Shown one piece after another: positions 27,936 to 35,078 of a stretch of 48,276 nucleotides of DNA. A program made the translations under genes and the position numbers. The notes beneath the pieces are model-generated. The model searched no databases. It was not told where the DNA came from and saw only the letters and a list, made by a program, of their open reading frames with translations. This DNA is from Deltaproteobacteria bacterium (GTDB lineage: Bacteria > Myxococcota > Myxococcia > Myxococcales > Anaeromyxobacteraceae): NCBI GenBank assembly GCA_016214955.1, contig JACRMN010000005.1, positions 1-48,276 on the forward strand, in the 5' to 3' direction. Positions within the stretch are counted from its first letter, which is position 1, and every line of letters starts with the position of its first letter.

Positions 27936-28582
27936 TCCGCGCCGTCGTCTTCGATCTGGACGGGACGCTCGTCGACTCGGCCGCCGACCTGGCCGCCGCG
28001 GTCAACCACGCGCTGCGCGGCCTGGGGCTGCCGGAGCGGCCGGTGGCGGAGATCACCACCTTCGTGGGCGAGGGGGCGTCGCGGCTGATGGAGCGGGCCG
28101 TGGCCCCGCACGCGCACCTGCTGGAGCCGGGGCTGGCGCTCTGGTGGGAGCACTACCGGGCCCACCTCCTCGACCAGACGCGCCTCTACCCCGGCACGGC
28201 CGAGCTGCTGCGCTCGGCCCGGCTTCCCATTGCGGTCCACACCAACAAGCCCGGCTCGCTGGCCCGCCAGATCCTCGACGGGCTGGGCGTGCTCGGCCAC
28301 TTCACCGAGGTGGTGGGCGGCGACGAGGCCCCCCGCAAGCCGGACCCGGCCGGCACCCGCGCCATCCTCTCGCGCCTGGGGGTGCCACCGGCCGAGGCGG
28401 TCTACGTCGGCGACTCGGTGGTGGATCTGGAGCTGGCCCGGGCCGTGCCCATGCCGCTCGTCACCGTCACCTGGGGCCTGGTGCCCGAGGCGCGGCTCGT
28501 GTCGGCAGGGGCCCGCACCCTCGTCCGGACGATGGAGGAGCTTCGCCCGTGGGTGGGCGCGGCGCGCGACGGATCTTCCTGA
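27932..28582 (+). CDS. gph: HAD-family phosphatase, phosphoglycolate phosphatase-like
   Basis: A 216-residue HAD hydrolase. Motif I is DLDGTLVDS near the start, the cap domain spans about 17-85, motif II is the Thr in HTNKPG, and the motif III Lys is in RKPDP. Motif IV is GDSVVDLELA. This pattern matches phosphoglycolate phosphatase, which clears 2-phosphoglycolate from DNA-repair and oxygenase reactions. GTG 27932 overlaps the stop of the OmpA gene. A related HAD substrate cannot be excluded. Confidence 0.87.
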   Translation: MIRAVVFDLDGTLVDSAADLAAAVNHALRGLGLPERPVAEITTFVGEGASRLMERAVAPHAHLLEPGLALWWEHYRAHLLDQTRLYPGTAELLRSARLPIAVHTNKPGSLARQILDGLGVLGHFTEVVGGDEAPRKPDPAGTRAILSRLGVPPAEAVYVGDSVVDLELARAVPMPLVTVTWGLVPEARLVSAGARTLVRTMEELRPWVGAARDGSS

Positions 28583-28602
28583 GGGTGTATGATGGCCGCT
28601 CC

Positions 28603-29256
28603 ATGACCCTCGAGGAGCGGATCGCGGTCGCGCTGGAGCGGGGCGATGTCGATCAGGCCATCACCGAGGTGGTGAAGGGGTACGGCCCCCAGATCCTGGG
28701 CTACCTCCGGGCGGTGGTGCGCGACCCGGAGGACGCGGAGGAGGTCTTCTCCCAGTTCGCCGAGGACCTGTGGAAGGGGCTGGCTGGCTTCCGCGGCGAG
28801 TGCTCGGTCCGCGTCTGGGCCTACAAGATCGCCTGGCACGCCGCCTCGCGCTTCGCCCGCGACCCCTACCGCCGCCGGCGCGACCGGCTGGCCACCACCA
28901 TGGCCTCGCGCCTCGCCGAGGAGATCCTCTCCTCCTCCAACCGCATGCTGGAGCGGCGCTCCGCCGACGTGGAGCGGCTGCGCATGCACCTCTCGCCGGA
29001 GGAGCAGTCGCTGCTGGTGCTGCGGGTGGACCGCCAGCTCTCCTGGCGGGAGGTGGCCGAGGTGCTGGCCGCCGGGGGGGACGAGGACGGGGGCGCCTCG
29101 CCCGCGCCCACCGACGGCCGGCGCGAGGACGGCCCGGTGGACGAGCCCACGCTCCGCAAGCGCTTCGAGCGGCTGAAGCAGAAGCTGGCACGCCTGGCGC
29201 GCGAGGAGGGGCTGCTCGAGCCCGACACCGAGGGCGGCCCCGGCCGACGGAAGTAG
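28603..29256 (+). CDS. ECF-like RNA polymerase sigma factor with an insertion in region 4
   Basis: A 217-residue sigma-70 family protein. Region 2 is at about 28-92 (ILGYLRAVVRDPEDAEEVFSQF; FRGECSVRVWAYKIAWHAA). Region 4 begins at about 128 (LSPEEQSLLVLRVDRQLSWREVAEVL), and its recognition helix (TLRKRFERLKQKL, 183-195) is separated from the first helix by about 25 acidic, Gly/Pro-rich residues (157-181). No anti-sigma gene is adjacent. TATGAT at 28588-28593 lies 9 bp before the ATG. Promoter specificity unknown. Confidence 0.85.
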   Translation: MTLEERIAVALERGDVDQAITEVVKGYGPQILGYLRAVVRDPEDAEEVFSQFAEDLWKGLAGFRGECSVRVWAYKIAWHAASRFARDPYRRRRDRLATTMASRLAEEILSSSNRMLERRSADVERLRMHLSPEEQSLLVLRVDRQLSWREVAEVLAAGGDEDGGASPAPTDGRREDGPVDEPTLRKRFERLKQKLARLAREEGLLEPDTEGGPGRRK

Positions 29257-29259
29257 CTC

Positions 29260-29298
29260 GCCCGGGACGGAGCCCCCTTCGCGGGGCGCTCCCCGGGC
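29260..29298 (+). terminator. Terminator-like hairpin after the sigma factor gene
   Basis: Imperfect stem GCCCGGG (29260-29266) with CCCGGGC (29292-29298), continued inside by CCCC/GGGG around a 6-nt loop. It starts 4 bp after the stop codon. No T-tract follows. Confidence 0.45.
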
Positions 29299-29432
29299 CG
29301 CCGTCACGAAAGCCGCCTCGTCCTCTCTGCCCTGGTGGAGCGAGCGAGGGCGATTTCCCAAGAGCCCTCGTTCCGCGGTTCATGTGGCCGCGCCGGGCAT
29401 GGGGTGCCTGGGTTCCTCCGAGGGAGCGCGGG

Positions 29433-29465
29433 AGGCCCCCGGGCGGCCATGCCGCTCGGGGGCCT
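29433..29465 (+). terminator. Strong 15-bp hairpin
   Basis: 29433-29447 (AGGCCCCCGGGCGGC) pairs fully with 29451-29465 including one G-U pair, with loop CAT. It is followed by ATTTCTCG, a weak T-tract. Confidence 0.55.
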
Positions 29466-29578
29466 ATTTCTCGTGGCCGGCCCGGGTTGGGGCGGTCACG
29501 AAAGAGAGCGTTTCGCCTCCTCATCTCATCAACGCAAGGGCGCGGGCTTCTCCTGGGGCTCGTGCCATTGCGGGGGGG

Positions 29579-29625
29579 TAGGGCCTCCCGGAACCTTGTC
29601 CCGGGTCCGGGAGGCCCTAGTTTTT
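29579..29625 (+). terminator. Intrinsic terminator
   Basis: A perfect 14-bp stem, TAGGGCCTCCCGGA (29579-29592) with TCCGGGAGGCCCTA (29606-29619), a 13-nt loop, then GTTTTT (29620-29625). It is the strongest plus-strand intrinsic terminator seen in the window. It lies 320 bp after the preceding gene, so it may end a separate transcript. Confidence 0.8.
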
Positions 29626-29691
29626 CCGGCCATTCGCGGGAGCCTGGCCAGAAACTCGCCGCGGGTAGGATGACGTGCGACCCTCCCCGGC

Positions 29692-29994
29692 ATGGCCAAG
29701 CTCGTCGGATTCCTCCTCGTGGTGGGCGCCCTGGCCGGCGCCGCGGCCCTGGTCCCCGTCGACGGACGCACCGTGCTCGACCGCTGGCAGGCGGCCCGCG
29801 GGCCTGGCGACTTCGTCTCCCGCTCCTGGCGCGAGATCGCGGTCGCCACCGGCCTCCAGGAGCCGCCGCGCCGCCCGGCCGCCCAGGCGCGGACCCCGGC
29901 CAGCCAGAAGGGGCAGAAGCCGGTGGAGCACCACACCGACGCCGACCGGGCCGCCCTCGACCGCCTGGTGAACGACCGGGCCGGGCGGCCCTAG
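29692..29994 (+). CDS. Small membrane-anchored or exported protein, unknown
   Basis: A 100-residue protein. One hydrophobic segment (about 4-21, LVGFLLVVGALAGAAALV) could be a signal anchor. The rest is soluble and basic: WQAARGPGDFVSRSWREIAV, then a Pro/Gln-rich stretch and a charged helical end (DADRAALDRLV). Family not recognised. TAGGAT (29666-29671) lies 20 bp upstream. It follows the strong terminator, so it probably has its own promoter. Confidence 0.55.
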   Translation: MAKLVGFLLVVGALAGAAALVPVDGRTVLDRWQAARGPGDFVSRSWREIAVATGLQEPPRRPAAQARTPASQKGQKPVEHHTDADRAALDRLVNDRAGRP

Positions 29995-30014
29995 CCACCC
30001 TCCCCGCTTCCGGG

Positions 30015-30044
30015 TTGCCATCCAGCGCCGCTTGAGGTTATCTA
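30015..30044 (+). promoter_or_regulatory. Candidate promoter for the gene at 30093
   Basis: TTGCCA (30015-30020), an 18-bp spacer and TATCTA (30039-30044), in a locally AT-richer stretch about 50 bp before the ATG. The -35 box is good and the -10 box weak. Confidence 0.4.
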
Positions 30045-30092
30045 GGCGCCCCTTCGCGCCTTTTGCGCGATCCCCTCTTGCACGAGACGAAC

Positions 30093-30401
30093 ATGGCCGA
30101 GACGCAGAAGACCAAGAAGAAGGCCCCGGCGCCCAAGGGCGGCGGCAAGAAGAGCTGCTCGGTGAAGGACTGCAAGCGCGCCTACCGCGCCAAGGGCTTC
30201 TGCTTCTTCCACTACGCCAAGTGGCGCCGTGGCGAGGTCGAGGGCCGTCCGGCGCGCTACGACACCTGCCACAAGGAAGCCTGCAAGAAGAAGATCGTGG
30301 GCCACGGCCTGTGCCAGGAGCACTTCGACGCCTGGAAGGCCAGCCGCAAGAGCGCCAAGCGCAACACCGAGGCCGCTCCGGCCGCTGCCCCGGCCGCCTA
30401 G
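30093..30401 (+). CDS. Small basic protein with two identical-spacing CCCH motifs ('vegetative protein'-like)
   Basis: A 102-residue, Lys-rich protein. Two copies of C-x4-C-x9-C-x2-H are present: C22, C27, C37, H40 and C59, C64, C74, H77. Each is followed by an aromatic helix (YAKWRRG and FDAWKAS). The equal spacing shows an internal duplication and suggests two small zinc-binding units. The N-terminus (MAETQKTKKKAPAPKGGGKK) and the Ala-rich C-terminus look disordered. It resembles abundant 'vegetative proteins' annotated in myxobacteria, from memory; nucleic-acid binding is inference. The stop overlaps the convergent trmJ stop at a CTAG. Confidence 0.8.
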   Translation: MAETQKTKKKAPAPKGGGKKSCSVKDCKRAYRAKGFCFFHYAKWRRGEVEGRPARYDTCHKEACKKKIVGHGLCQEHFDAWKASRKSAKRNTEAAPAAAPAA

Positions 30402-31168
30402 CGCGGCCCCGGCTCGCCGAGCCTGCGCCCCAGGGCGCGGAGCCCGGCGGTCACCAGCTCCACCTCCCGCTGCGTCGGCTCGGCTCGCGCCAGCAGCTGG
30501 CGCCACTCCGCCAGCACCGCCTCCGGGTTCTGCGGGTTCAGGTAGCCCGACTGCGCCAGCAGCCCGGCGAGCCGGGAGAAGAGCGCCTCGACGGTGGCGT
30601 GGCGCGCCGGCTCGCCCGCCGGCGGCTGCGGCGGCTCGGCGCCTCCGGCCAGCGCCAGCTCGTACGCCAGCACCGCCGCCGCCTGCGCCAGGTTCATCGA
30701 GTCGTAGGCCTCGTGGGTGGGGATGCTGCAGACCGCCTGGCAGAGCGTCAGCTCGGCGTCGGAGAGGCCCCGCCGCTCCTCCCCGAAGACCAGCGACACC
30801 GGGCCGGCCAGGCTGCGCCGCCCCGCCTCGGCCGCCAGGTCGCGCGGCGAGAGGCGCGGCCGCCCCTCGACGGCGCGGGAGCTGGTCCCGCAGGCCCAGG
30901 TGGACCCGCCCAGGGCCGCGGCCAGGTCGGGCACCACCGCGGCGCCCTCCAGCAGCACCGCGGCCTTGCGGGCGGTGCGCCGGGCCCGCAGGAGCACGTC
31001 CTCCCCGCCGGTCCGGGCCGCCCCGCTGCGCGCCGCACCACCCCAGGCGGGCGGGGCCACGATGACGAGCCGCCGCAGGCCGAAGTTACGCATCACCCGG
31101 GCCACGGCCCCGATGTTCTCGGCCGAGGAGGGGCGGTGCAGCACCAGGGTGACGTTGTCGAGGACCAT
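30398..31168 (-). CDS. trmJ: tRNA (cytidine/uridine-2'-O-)-methyltransferase TrmJ-like (SpoU/TrmH family)
   Basis: SPOUT-fold SAM-dependent ribose methyltransferase; 256 residues. The three SpoU motifs are present: NIGAVARVMRNFG (motif 1), LVFGEERRGLSDAEL (motif 2) and PTHEAYDSMNLAQAAAVLAYEL (motif 3). The C-terminal extension with QREVELVTAGLRAL resembles TrmJ, which modifies position 32 of tRNA. It is convergent with the CCCH protein gene and divergent from purC (55 bp apart). Another TrmH-family RNA substrate remains possible. Confidence 0.88.
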   Translation of the reverse strand: MVLDNVTLVLHRPSSAENIGAVARVMRNFGLRRLVIVAPPAWGGAARSGAARTGGEDVLLRARRTARKAAVLLEGAAVVPDLAAALGGSTWACGTSSRAVEGRPRLSPRDLAAEAGRRSLAGPVSLVFGEERRGLSDAELTLCQAVCSIPTHEAYDSMNLAQAAAVLAYELALAGGAEPPQPPAGEPARHATVEALFSRLAGLLAQSGYLNPQNPEAVLAEWRQLLARAEPTQREVELVTAGLRALGRRLGEPGPR

Positions 31169-31223
31169 CGGGCTCCATCCGAGGGCAGCGCGCGTCGGTG
31201 GGGGATGCTAGCATCCGCCCCCT

Positions 31224-32183
31224 ATGATTCCCGAGAGCCAGATCCGAGCCCAGCTCCCGCACACGCTCCGTGAGATCGACCTGCCCGACCTGGGGCAGCT
31301 GTACCGGGGCAAGGTCCGCGACAACTACGGCCGTGGCGATCGCATCGTCATGGTCACCACCGACCGGATCTCGGCGTTCGACCACGTGCTCGGCACCATC
31401 CCGTTCAAGGGCGAGGTGCTGTCGCGGCTGACCCTCTTCTGGTTCGACAAGGTGAAGGACATCGCCCCCACCCACCTGCTCGACTCGCCGGACCCGAGCG
31501 TCATGGTGGTGAAGAAGGCCAAGGCGCTGCCGGTGGAGATCGTCATCCGCGGCTACATCACCGGCTCGCTGTGGCGCGACTACCAGGCCGAGAAGGCCGG
31601 GGCCTACGGCATCGAGTGGCCCAGGGGGCTCAGGAAGGACCAGCGCTTCGACGAGGCCATCATCACCCCCTCGACGAAGGCCGAGTACGGCAAGCACGAC
31701 GAGCCCATCAGCGAGAAGGAGATCCTGGCGCAGAGGCTGGTGACGCCGGAGGTCTGGCGCGAGGCCACCCAGGTGGCCAAGCGCCTCTTCGCGCGCGGCC
31801 AGGAGTGGGCCAGCAGCCGCGGCCTCATCCTGGTGGACACCAAGTACGAGATGGGCATCGCCGACGGGAAGCTCACCGTCATCGACGAGATCCACACCCC
31901 GGACAGCTCCCGCTACTGGGTGGCCAGCGGCTACGAGGACCGCTTCGCCCGCGGCGTGGACCAGGAGATGCTGGACAAGGAGAACGTCCGGCAGTGGCTC
32001 ATCAAGGAGCACGGCTTCTCGGGCCACGGCAAGCCGCCGGCGCTGACCGACGACGTCCGGGTGATGCTGGCCTCGAAGTACATCGAGGTCTTCGAGAAGC
32101 TCACCGGGCAGGCCTTCGAGTCGAAGGTGGGCGACGTCGCCGTCCGCATCCGCCAGAACCTGAAGGCCAAGGGCTACCTCTAG
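31224..32183 (+). CDS. purC: SAICAR synthase (PurC)
   Basis: Joins CAIR and aspartate using ATP in purine synthesis; 319 residues. YRGKVRDNY near the start is the nucleotide-binding signature; VIRGYITGSLWRDYQ, LVDTKYEMG and DEIHTPDSSRYW are typical. The length matches the longer bacterial/eukaryotic branch, not the 237-residue E. coli form. TAGCAT (31209-31214) lies 9 bp before ATG 31224 and no Shine-Dalgarno is seen. purB is 3 kb further on, on the other strand. Confidence 0.95.
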   Translation: MIPESQIRAQLPHTLREIDLPDLGQLYRGKVRDNYGRGDRIVMVTTDRISAFDHVLGTIPFKGEVLSRLTLFWFDKVKDIAPTHLLDSPDPSVMVVKKAKALPVEIVIRGYITGSLWRDYQAEKAGAYGIEWPRGLRKDQRFDEAIITPSTKAEYGKHDEPISEKEILAQRLVTPEVWREATQVAKRLFARGQEWASSRGLILVDTKYEMGIADGKLTVIDEIHTPDSSRYWVASGYEDRFARGVDQEMLDKENVRQWLIKEHGFSGHGKPPALTDDVRVMLASKYIEVFEKLTGQAFESKVGDVAVRIRQNLKAKGYL

Positions 32184-32189
32184 GTCGCG

Positions 32190-32891
32190 GTGGCGCCCGC
32201 GGTCGTCCTGCTCCCGGGGCTCGACGGCACCGGGAGGCTCTTCGCGCCCTTCGTGACCGAGGCGGCCCCGGCGCTCGATCTGGTCACCCTCGCCTACCCC
32301 ACCGACCGCATCCTCTCCTACGAGGCGCTGGAGGAGTTCGTGCTCCCGCGCCTGCCGCGCGAGCGGCCCTATGCGCTGCTGGGCGAGTCCTTCTCGGGCC
32401 CGCTGGCGCTCAAGCTGGCGGCCCGGCGCCCCGCGGGCCTGGCGGCGGTGATCCTGGCCGCCTCCTTCCACCGCCGCCCGGCGGCCCGCGCCATGGCCGT
32501 GCTCCGGCCGCTGGCGCCGGCCTTCTTCCGGCTGCCGCTGCCGGCCCACGCCGTGCGCCTCCTGCTCGCCGGGCCGGATGCCTCCGACGCGCTGGTGGCC
32601 GAGGTCCAGGCCGGAACCGCCGCGGTGAAGCCCGCGGTGATGGCGGCCCGCGCCGCCGAGGCGCTCCGGGCCGACGCCTCGGACGAGGTGCGAAACTGCC
32701 CGGTGCCGCTGCTCTTCCTCTGGGGGCGCGACGACAGGCTCCTGCGGAGCGCCATCCCCATCGAGATCCGGGCCCTCTCCCCGCGCGCCGTGATCCGCAC
32801 CCTGCCCACCCCGCACCTGGTGCTGCAGCGCGCGCCGCGAGCGGCGCTGGCCGAGATCCGGGCCTTCCTGGCAGGGGCGGGGATGGGGTAG
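32190..32891 (+). CDS. Alpha/beta hydrolase
   Basis: A 233-residue alpha/beta-hydrolase fold protein. The oxyanion segment is LLPGLDGTGRLF, the nucleophile elbow G65-E66-S67-F68-S69, the acid is in LWGRDDRLL and the base in PTPHLVLQ. The start is GTG 32190, 6 bp after purC, so it is probably co-transcribed. Substrate unknown. The gap that follows (32892-33285) contains repeat copy B. Confidence 0.85.
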   Translation: MAPAVVLLPGLDGTGRLFAPFVTEAAPALDLVTLAYPTDRILSYEALEEFVLPRLPRERPYALLGESFSGPLALKLAARRPAGLAAVILAASFHRRPAARAMAVLRPLAPAFFRLPLPAHAVRLLLAGPDASDALVAEVQAGTAAVKPAVMAARAAEALRADASDEVRNCPVPLLFLWGRDDRLLRSAIPIEIRALSPRAVIRTLPTPHLVLQRAPRAALAEIRAFLAGAGMG

Positions 32892-33019
32892 CCGCCCTCT
32901 CGCGCCGCCGTCTCCGGTATGCACGCCGCTCCGCCGGAGGCACCGGCCTCCAGCCCTCGGTACCCGGGGCGGGCTGCCGGGCCTTCGTCCCCGGCTTTGC
33001 GCCCGCGGCGATCGCGCAC

Positions 33020-33267
33020 AGCCGCGCAGCCGGCGCGCCGGCCGGCGGCGCCTCCGCAGGGCGCAAGCGAGCACCTGCCATCCGCGCGGCTCGCGTGCCC
33101 GCCCGCGTCGAGCAGCCGTCGTGGGCGCGGCAACGCCGAGCGGTCACCCGTCGTCCGCGCCCCGACATCTGCGGGACGCCCCGTGCCGGGGGTGTTCGCG
33201 CGGCTGCGTGCATCGCCCGCCCGAGGACTCGGCGCCGGAGGCCGGTGCGTCCGGCGGAGCGGCGCGC
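33020..33267 (+). repeat. Dispersed 248-bp repeat, copy B
   Basis: About 97% identical by eye to copy C (roughly six substitutions) and about 85% to copy A. The same edges and the two end hairpins are kept. In the right-hand hairpin a C-to-T change keeps pairing as G-U. It ends 18 bp before the stop of the GrpB gene and lies in the same orientation as A and C. To its left the 32892-33019 stretch shows no gene. Confidence 0.85.
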
Positions 33268-33285
33268 ACCGTCCGCGTCTCCCCG

Positions 33286-33813
33286 TCAAGGCAGGTGAGC
33301 GGCCGCGAAGTCGGGCAGGGCTCGCAGCTCCTCGAAGAAGCGGTCCTTGGCACGGCGGTAGCCGGCCATCGGCTTGCCCTCGTGGGCGCGCTTCAGGTCG
33401 TCGTACCGGGCCCGGAGATCGGGCCGCGCCAGCAGCACCTCGCGGAACCGCCAGAAGAGGTCCCACTCGCCACCGATGGCCGTGAGCTGGAGCCCGATGG
33501 AGGGGTGCGCATCCGGTTTCTCGAACGCGGCGAAGCCCGGCAGCGAAGGGCTGCCGGCGTTGCGCGCGTAGTTCCGCGACAGGACTGCCTCGGCGTCCGC
33601 GAAGGCAGCGGCCTCGACCCGCACCTGGATGTCGAGGTCGCCCTTTGTGAGCGAGCCCGGGACGGCGGTGCTGCCGACGTGCTGCAGGTCGGCGCCGGGC
33701 AGGAGCACCGCCAGCAACGCGGTCTCGCGCTCCCAGGCATCGCGCACGGCGGCGCGCCAGTGCGCTTCAGGGTGGAAGTGGACGCAGTCGCTGTCGGCCA
33801 TGGGCCTCGCCAT
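33286..33813 (-). CDS. GrpB family protein (UPF0157, nucleotidyltransferase-like)
   Basis: A 175-residue protein. The family core is clear: LQHVGSTAVPGSLTKGDLDIQVRV, which resembles a nucleotidyltransferase G-S...D-x-D active site, followed by LQLTAIGGEWDLFWRFREVL and a C-terminal YRRAKDRFFEEL helix. Related proteins often act near CoaE or as stand-alone enzymes; substrate unknown. ATG 33811-33813 is used, with an alternative ATG at 33799-33801. It lies with the methyltransferase between two direct repeats. Confidence 0.88.
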   Translation of the reverse strand: MARPMADSDCVHFHPEAHWRAAVRDAWERETALLAVLLPGADLQHVGSTAVPGSLTKGDLDIQVRVEAAAFADAEAVLSRNYARNAGSPSLPGFAAFEKPDAHPSIGLQLTAIGGEWDLFWRFREVLLARPDLRARYDDLKRAHEGKPMAGYRRAKDRFFEELRALPDFAAAHLP

Positions 33814-33855
33814 AGCCGGACCCGGAGTGCGGTGTCCAGAGGACGATTGGCCAGC

Positions 33856-34695
33856 CTAAGGAAGCTCATCGGCCGCCGGGCGCGGCGGCGACCGGGCGGG
33901 GGAACTCCTTTCCGGTCGGCCGGGCCCATGCTTCGGACCGGACTCGGCGACGAAAGCAGCGGCCACGTAGAGCCGTGGTCCGGCGAGGTCGCCGTCGGCC
34001 AGCTCCTTGTTGTCGAACATGCCCGCGACCCGGAACCGGACCTCGGCGAGCAGGTGTTCCAGCTCGGCCGGGAAGAGGAGCCGGTACTCGCAGCGATCCT
34101 CGACCGGCTCCTGGCCCGGGATGCTCCAGGTGCGCGAGCGGGTGAGCGTTTGCCGGCGGCGGTCGAGCCGGTTCACCACTCGGGCCGTCGCCTGGAACCC
34201 CGGCGCGTCGACCCTCAGCTCGCTCTCGGCCGCGAACCCGCCGCCGAGCCAGCTCGAGGCGTTGTTCAGGTCGAGCACCAGCAGCGTCCCGGGGTGCGCG
34301 TGGGCCGCGAAGGTCTGCAGGGTCGCCCGGAGGTCGCGATCGGCAATCGCGTACATCAGCGCTGAGCCCATGCACAGGATGGCGTCGAAGGTGCGGCCCA
34401 GGCGTAGGGACCGCATGTCCCCGACCTCGAGCCGGAGCTGTGGCCGCGCCGCGCGGCCGAACTCGATCATGGCCGGCAGGATGTCGACTCCAGTGCAGTC
34501 GGCGCCGTCGCGCGCCAGGGATGCGAGGTCCCGGCCGGTGCCGCAGCCGACGTCCAGGATCGAGGCTGGCGGCGCGTCGAGGAAGCGGGCGAACATGCGC
34601 CGGCACATGGCGGGCGTCTCGTCGCCGGGCTCCGGGTAGACCAGCTCGTACAGCCCTGGGTTCCGGTAGAGGAGGTTGCGAACGCCAGGTTCCAT
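33856..34695 (-). CDS. Class I SAM-dependent methyltransferase
   Basis: A 279-residue protein. Motif I is ILDVGCGTGRDLASL, motif II is in CTGVDILPAMIEFGR, motif III GDMRSLRLGRTFDAILCMGSALMY and motif IV LLVLDLNNASS. A beta-rich C-terminal segment (about 165-250) resembles the substrate lid of small-molecule methyltransferases. The Pro/Arg-rich tail (last 25 residues) may not be functional. ATG 34693-34695 gives the expected N-terminus (MEPGVRNLLYRNPGLYELVY). It is not next to any pathway partner except the GrpB gene. Confidence 0.85.
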   Translation of the reverse strand: MEPGVRNLLYRNPGLYELVYPEPGDETPAMCRRMFARFLDAPPASILDVGCGTGRDLASLARDGADCTGVDILPAMIEFGRAARPQLRLEVGDMRSLRLGRTFDAILCMGSALMYAIADRDLRATLQTFAAHAHPGTLLVLDLNNASSWLGGGFAAESELRVDAPGFQATARVVNRLDRRRQTLTRSRTWSIPGQEPVEDRCEYRLLFPAELEHLLAEVRFRVAGMFDNKELADGDLAGPRLYVAAAFVAESGPKHGPGRPERSSPARSPPRPAADELP

Positions 34696-34777
34696 CCGGG
34701 CTCCTCCGAGGCCGGTCGCCGATGGCCTCATCGAGCACGCAGAGTAACACCCGTCACCCGGACGACGCTCGCGTGCG

Positions 34778-35023
34778 AGCCGCGCAGCCGGCGCACCGGC
34801 CGGCGGCGCCTCCGCAGGGCGCAAGCGAGCACCTGCCATCCGCGCGGCTCGCGTGCCCGCCCGCGTCGAGCAGCCGTCGTGGGCGCGGCAACGCCGAGCG
34901 GTCACCCGTCGTCCGCGCCCCGACATCTGCGAGACGCCCCGTGCCGGGGGCGTTCGCGCGGCTGCGTGCAGCGCCCGCCCGAGGACTCGGCGCCGGAGGC
35001 CGGCGCGTCCGGCGGAGTGGCGC
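34778..35023 (+). repeat. Dispersed 248-bp repeat, copy C
   Basis: 246 bp, nearly identical to copy B and in the same orientation, so B and C bracket the GrpB and methyltransferase genes. Hairpins at 34787-34800 (GCCGG/CCGGC, loop CGCA) and 34990-35006 (GCGCCGG/CCGGCGC, loop AGG) lie near its ends. A REP-like palindrome follows 12 bp after its right edge. No gene lies in the 34696-35066 gap. Confidence 0.85.
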
Positions 35024-35034
35024 AGGAGAAGTGG

Positions 35035-35078
35035 CGCCCTTCGACTCGGGGCCTGCGGCCCCTCGCTCAGGGCGAACG
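35035..35078. repeat. REP-like palindrome overlapping the 3' end of the MBL gene
   Basis: Stem CGCCCT (35035-35040) with AGGGCG (35069-35074) and an inner GGGGCC (35048-35053) with GGCCCC (35057-35062), loop TGC. The minus strand reads GTTCGCCCTGAGCGAGG, a type of palindrome I recognise as repeated in many high-GC genomes. The stop codon of the MBL gene (35067-35069) lies inside it. Confidence 0.65.

Larger units (their letters stand above)
29299..29625 (+). ncRNA. Candidate structured non-coding RNA region (no gene in 29257-29691)
   Basis: There is no credible protein gene in this 435-bp gap, but successive hairpins appear: 29345-29351 with 29364-29370 (7 bp); 29433-29447 with 29451-29465 (15 bp with one G-U pair, 3-nt loop); and a terminator at 29579-29625. 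A GGCGGTCACGAAAG-like motif occurs at about 29299 and again near 29492. Whether it is transcribed is not known. It could equally be a chain of 3'-end signals or a decayed mobile element. Confidence 0.35.

Noticed and set aside
33121-34365. Open frames running through repeat copies B and C that give similar peptides
   Set aside because: The peptide similarity follows from the DNA repeat. Copy A has indels that break the frames, and there are no start sites or domains.
33020-35023. Complete composite transposon
   Set aside because: No transposase, no clear terminal inverted repeats and no visible target duplication; the repeats are too short to be insertion sequences.
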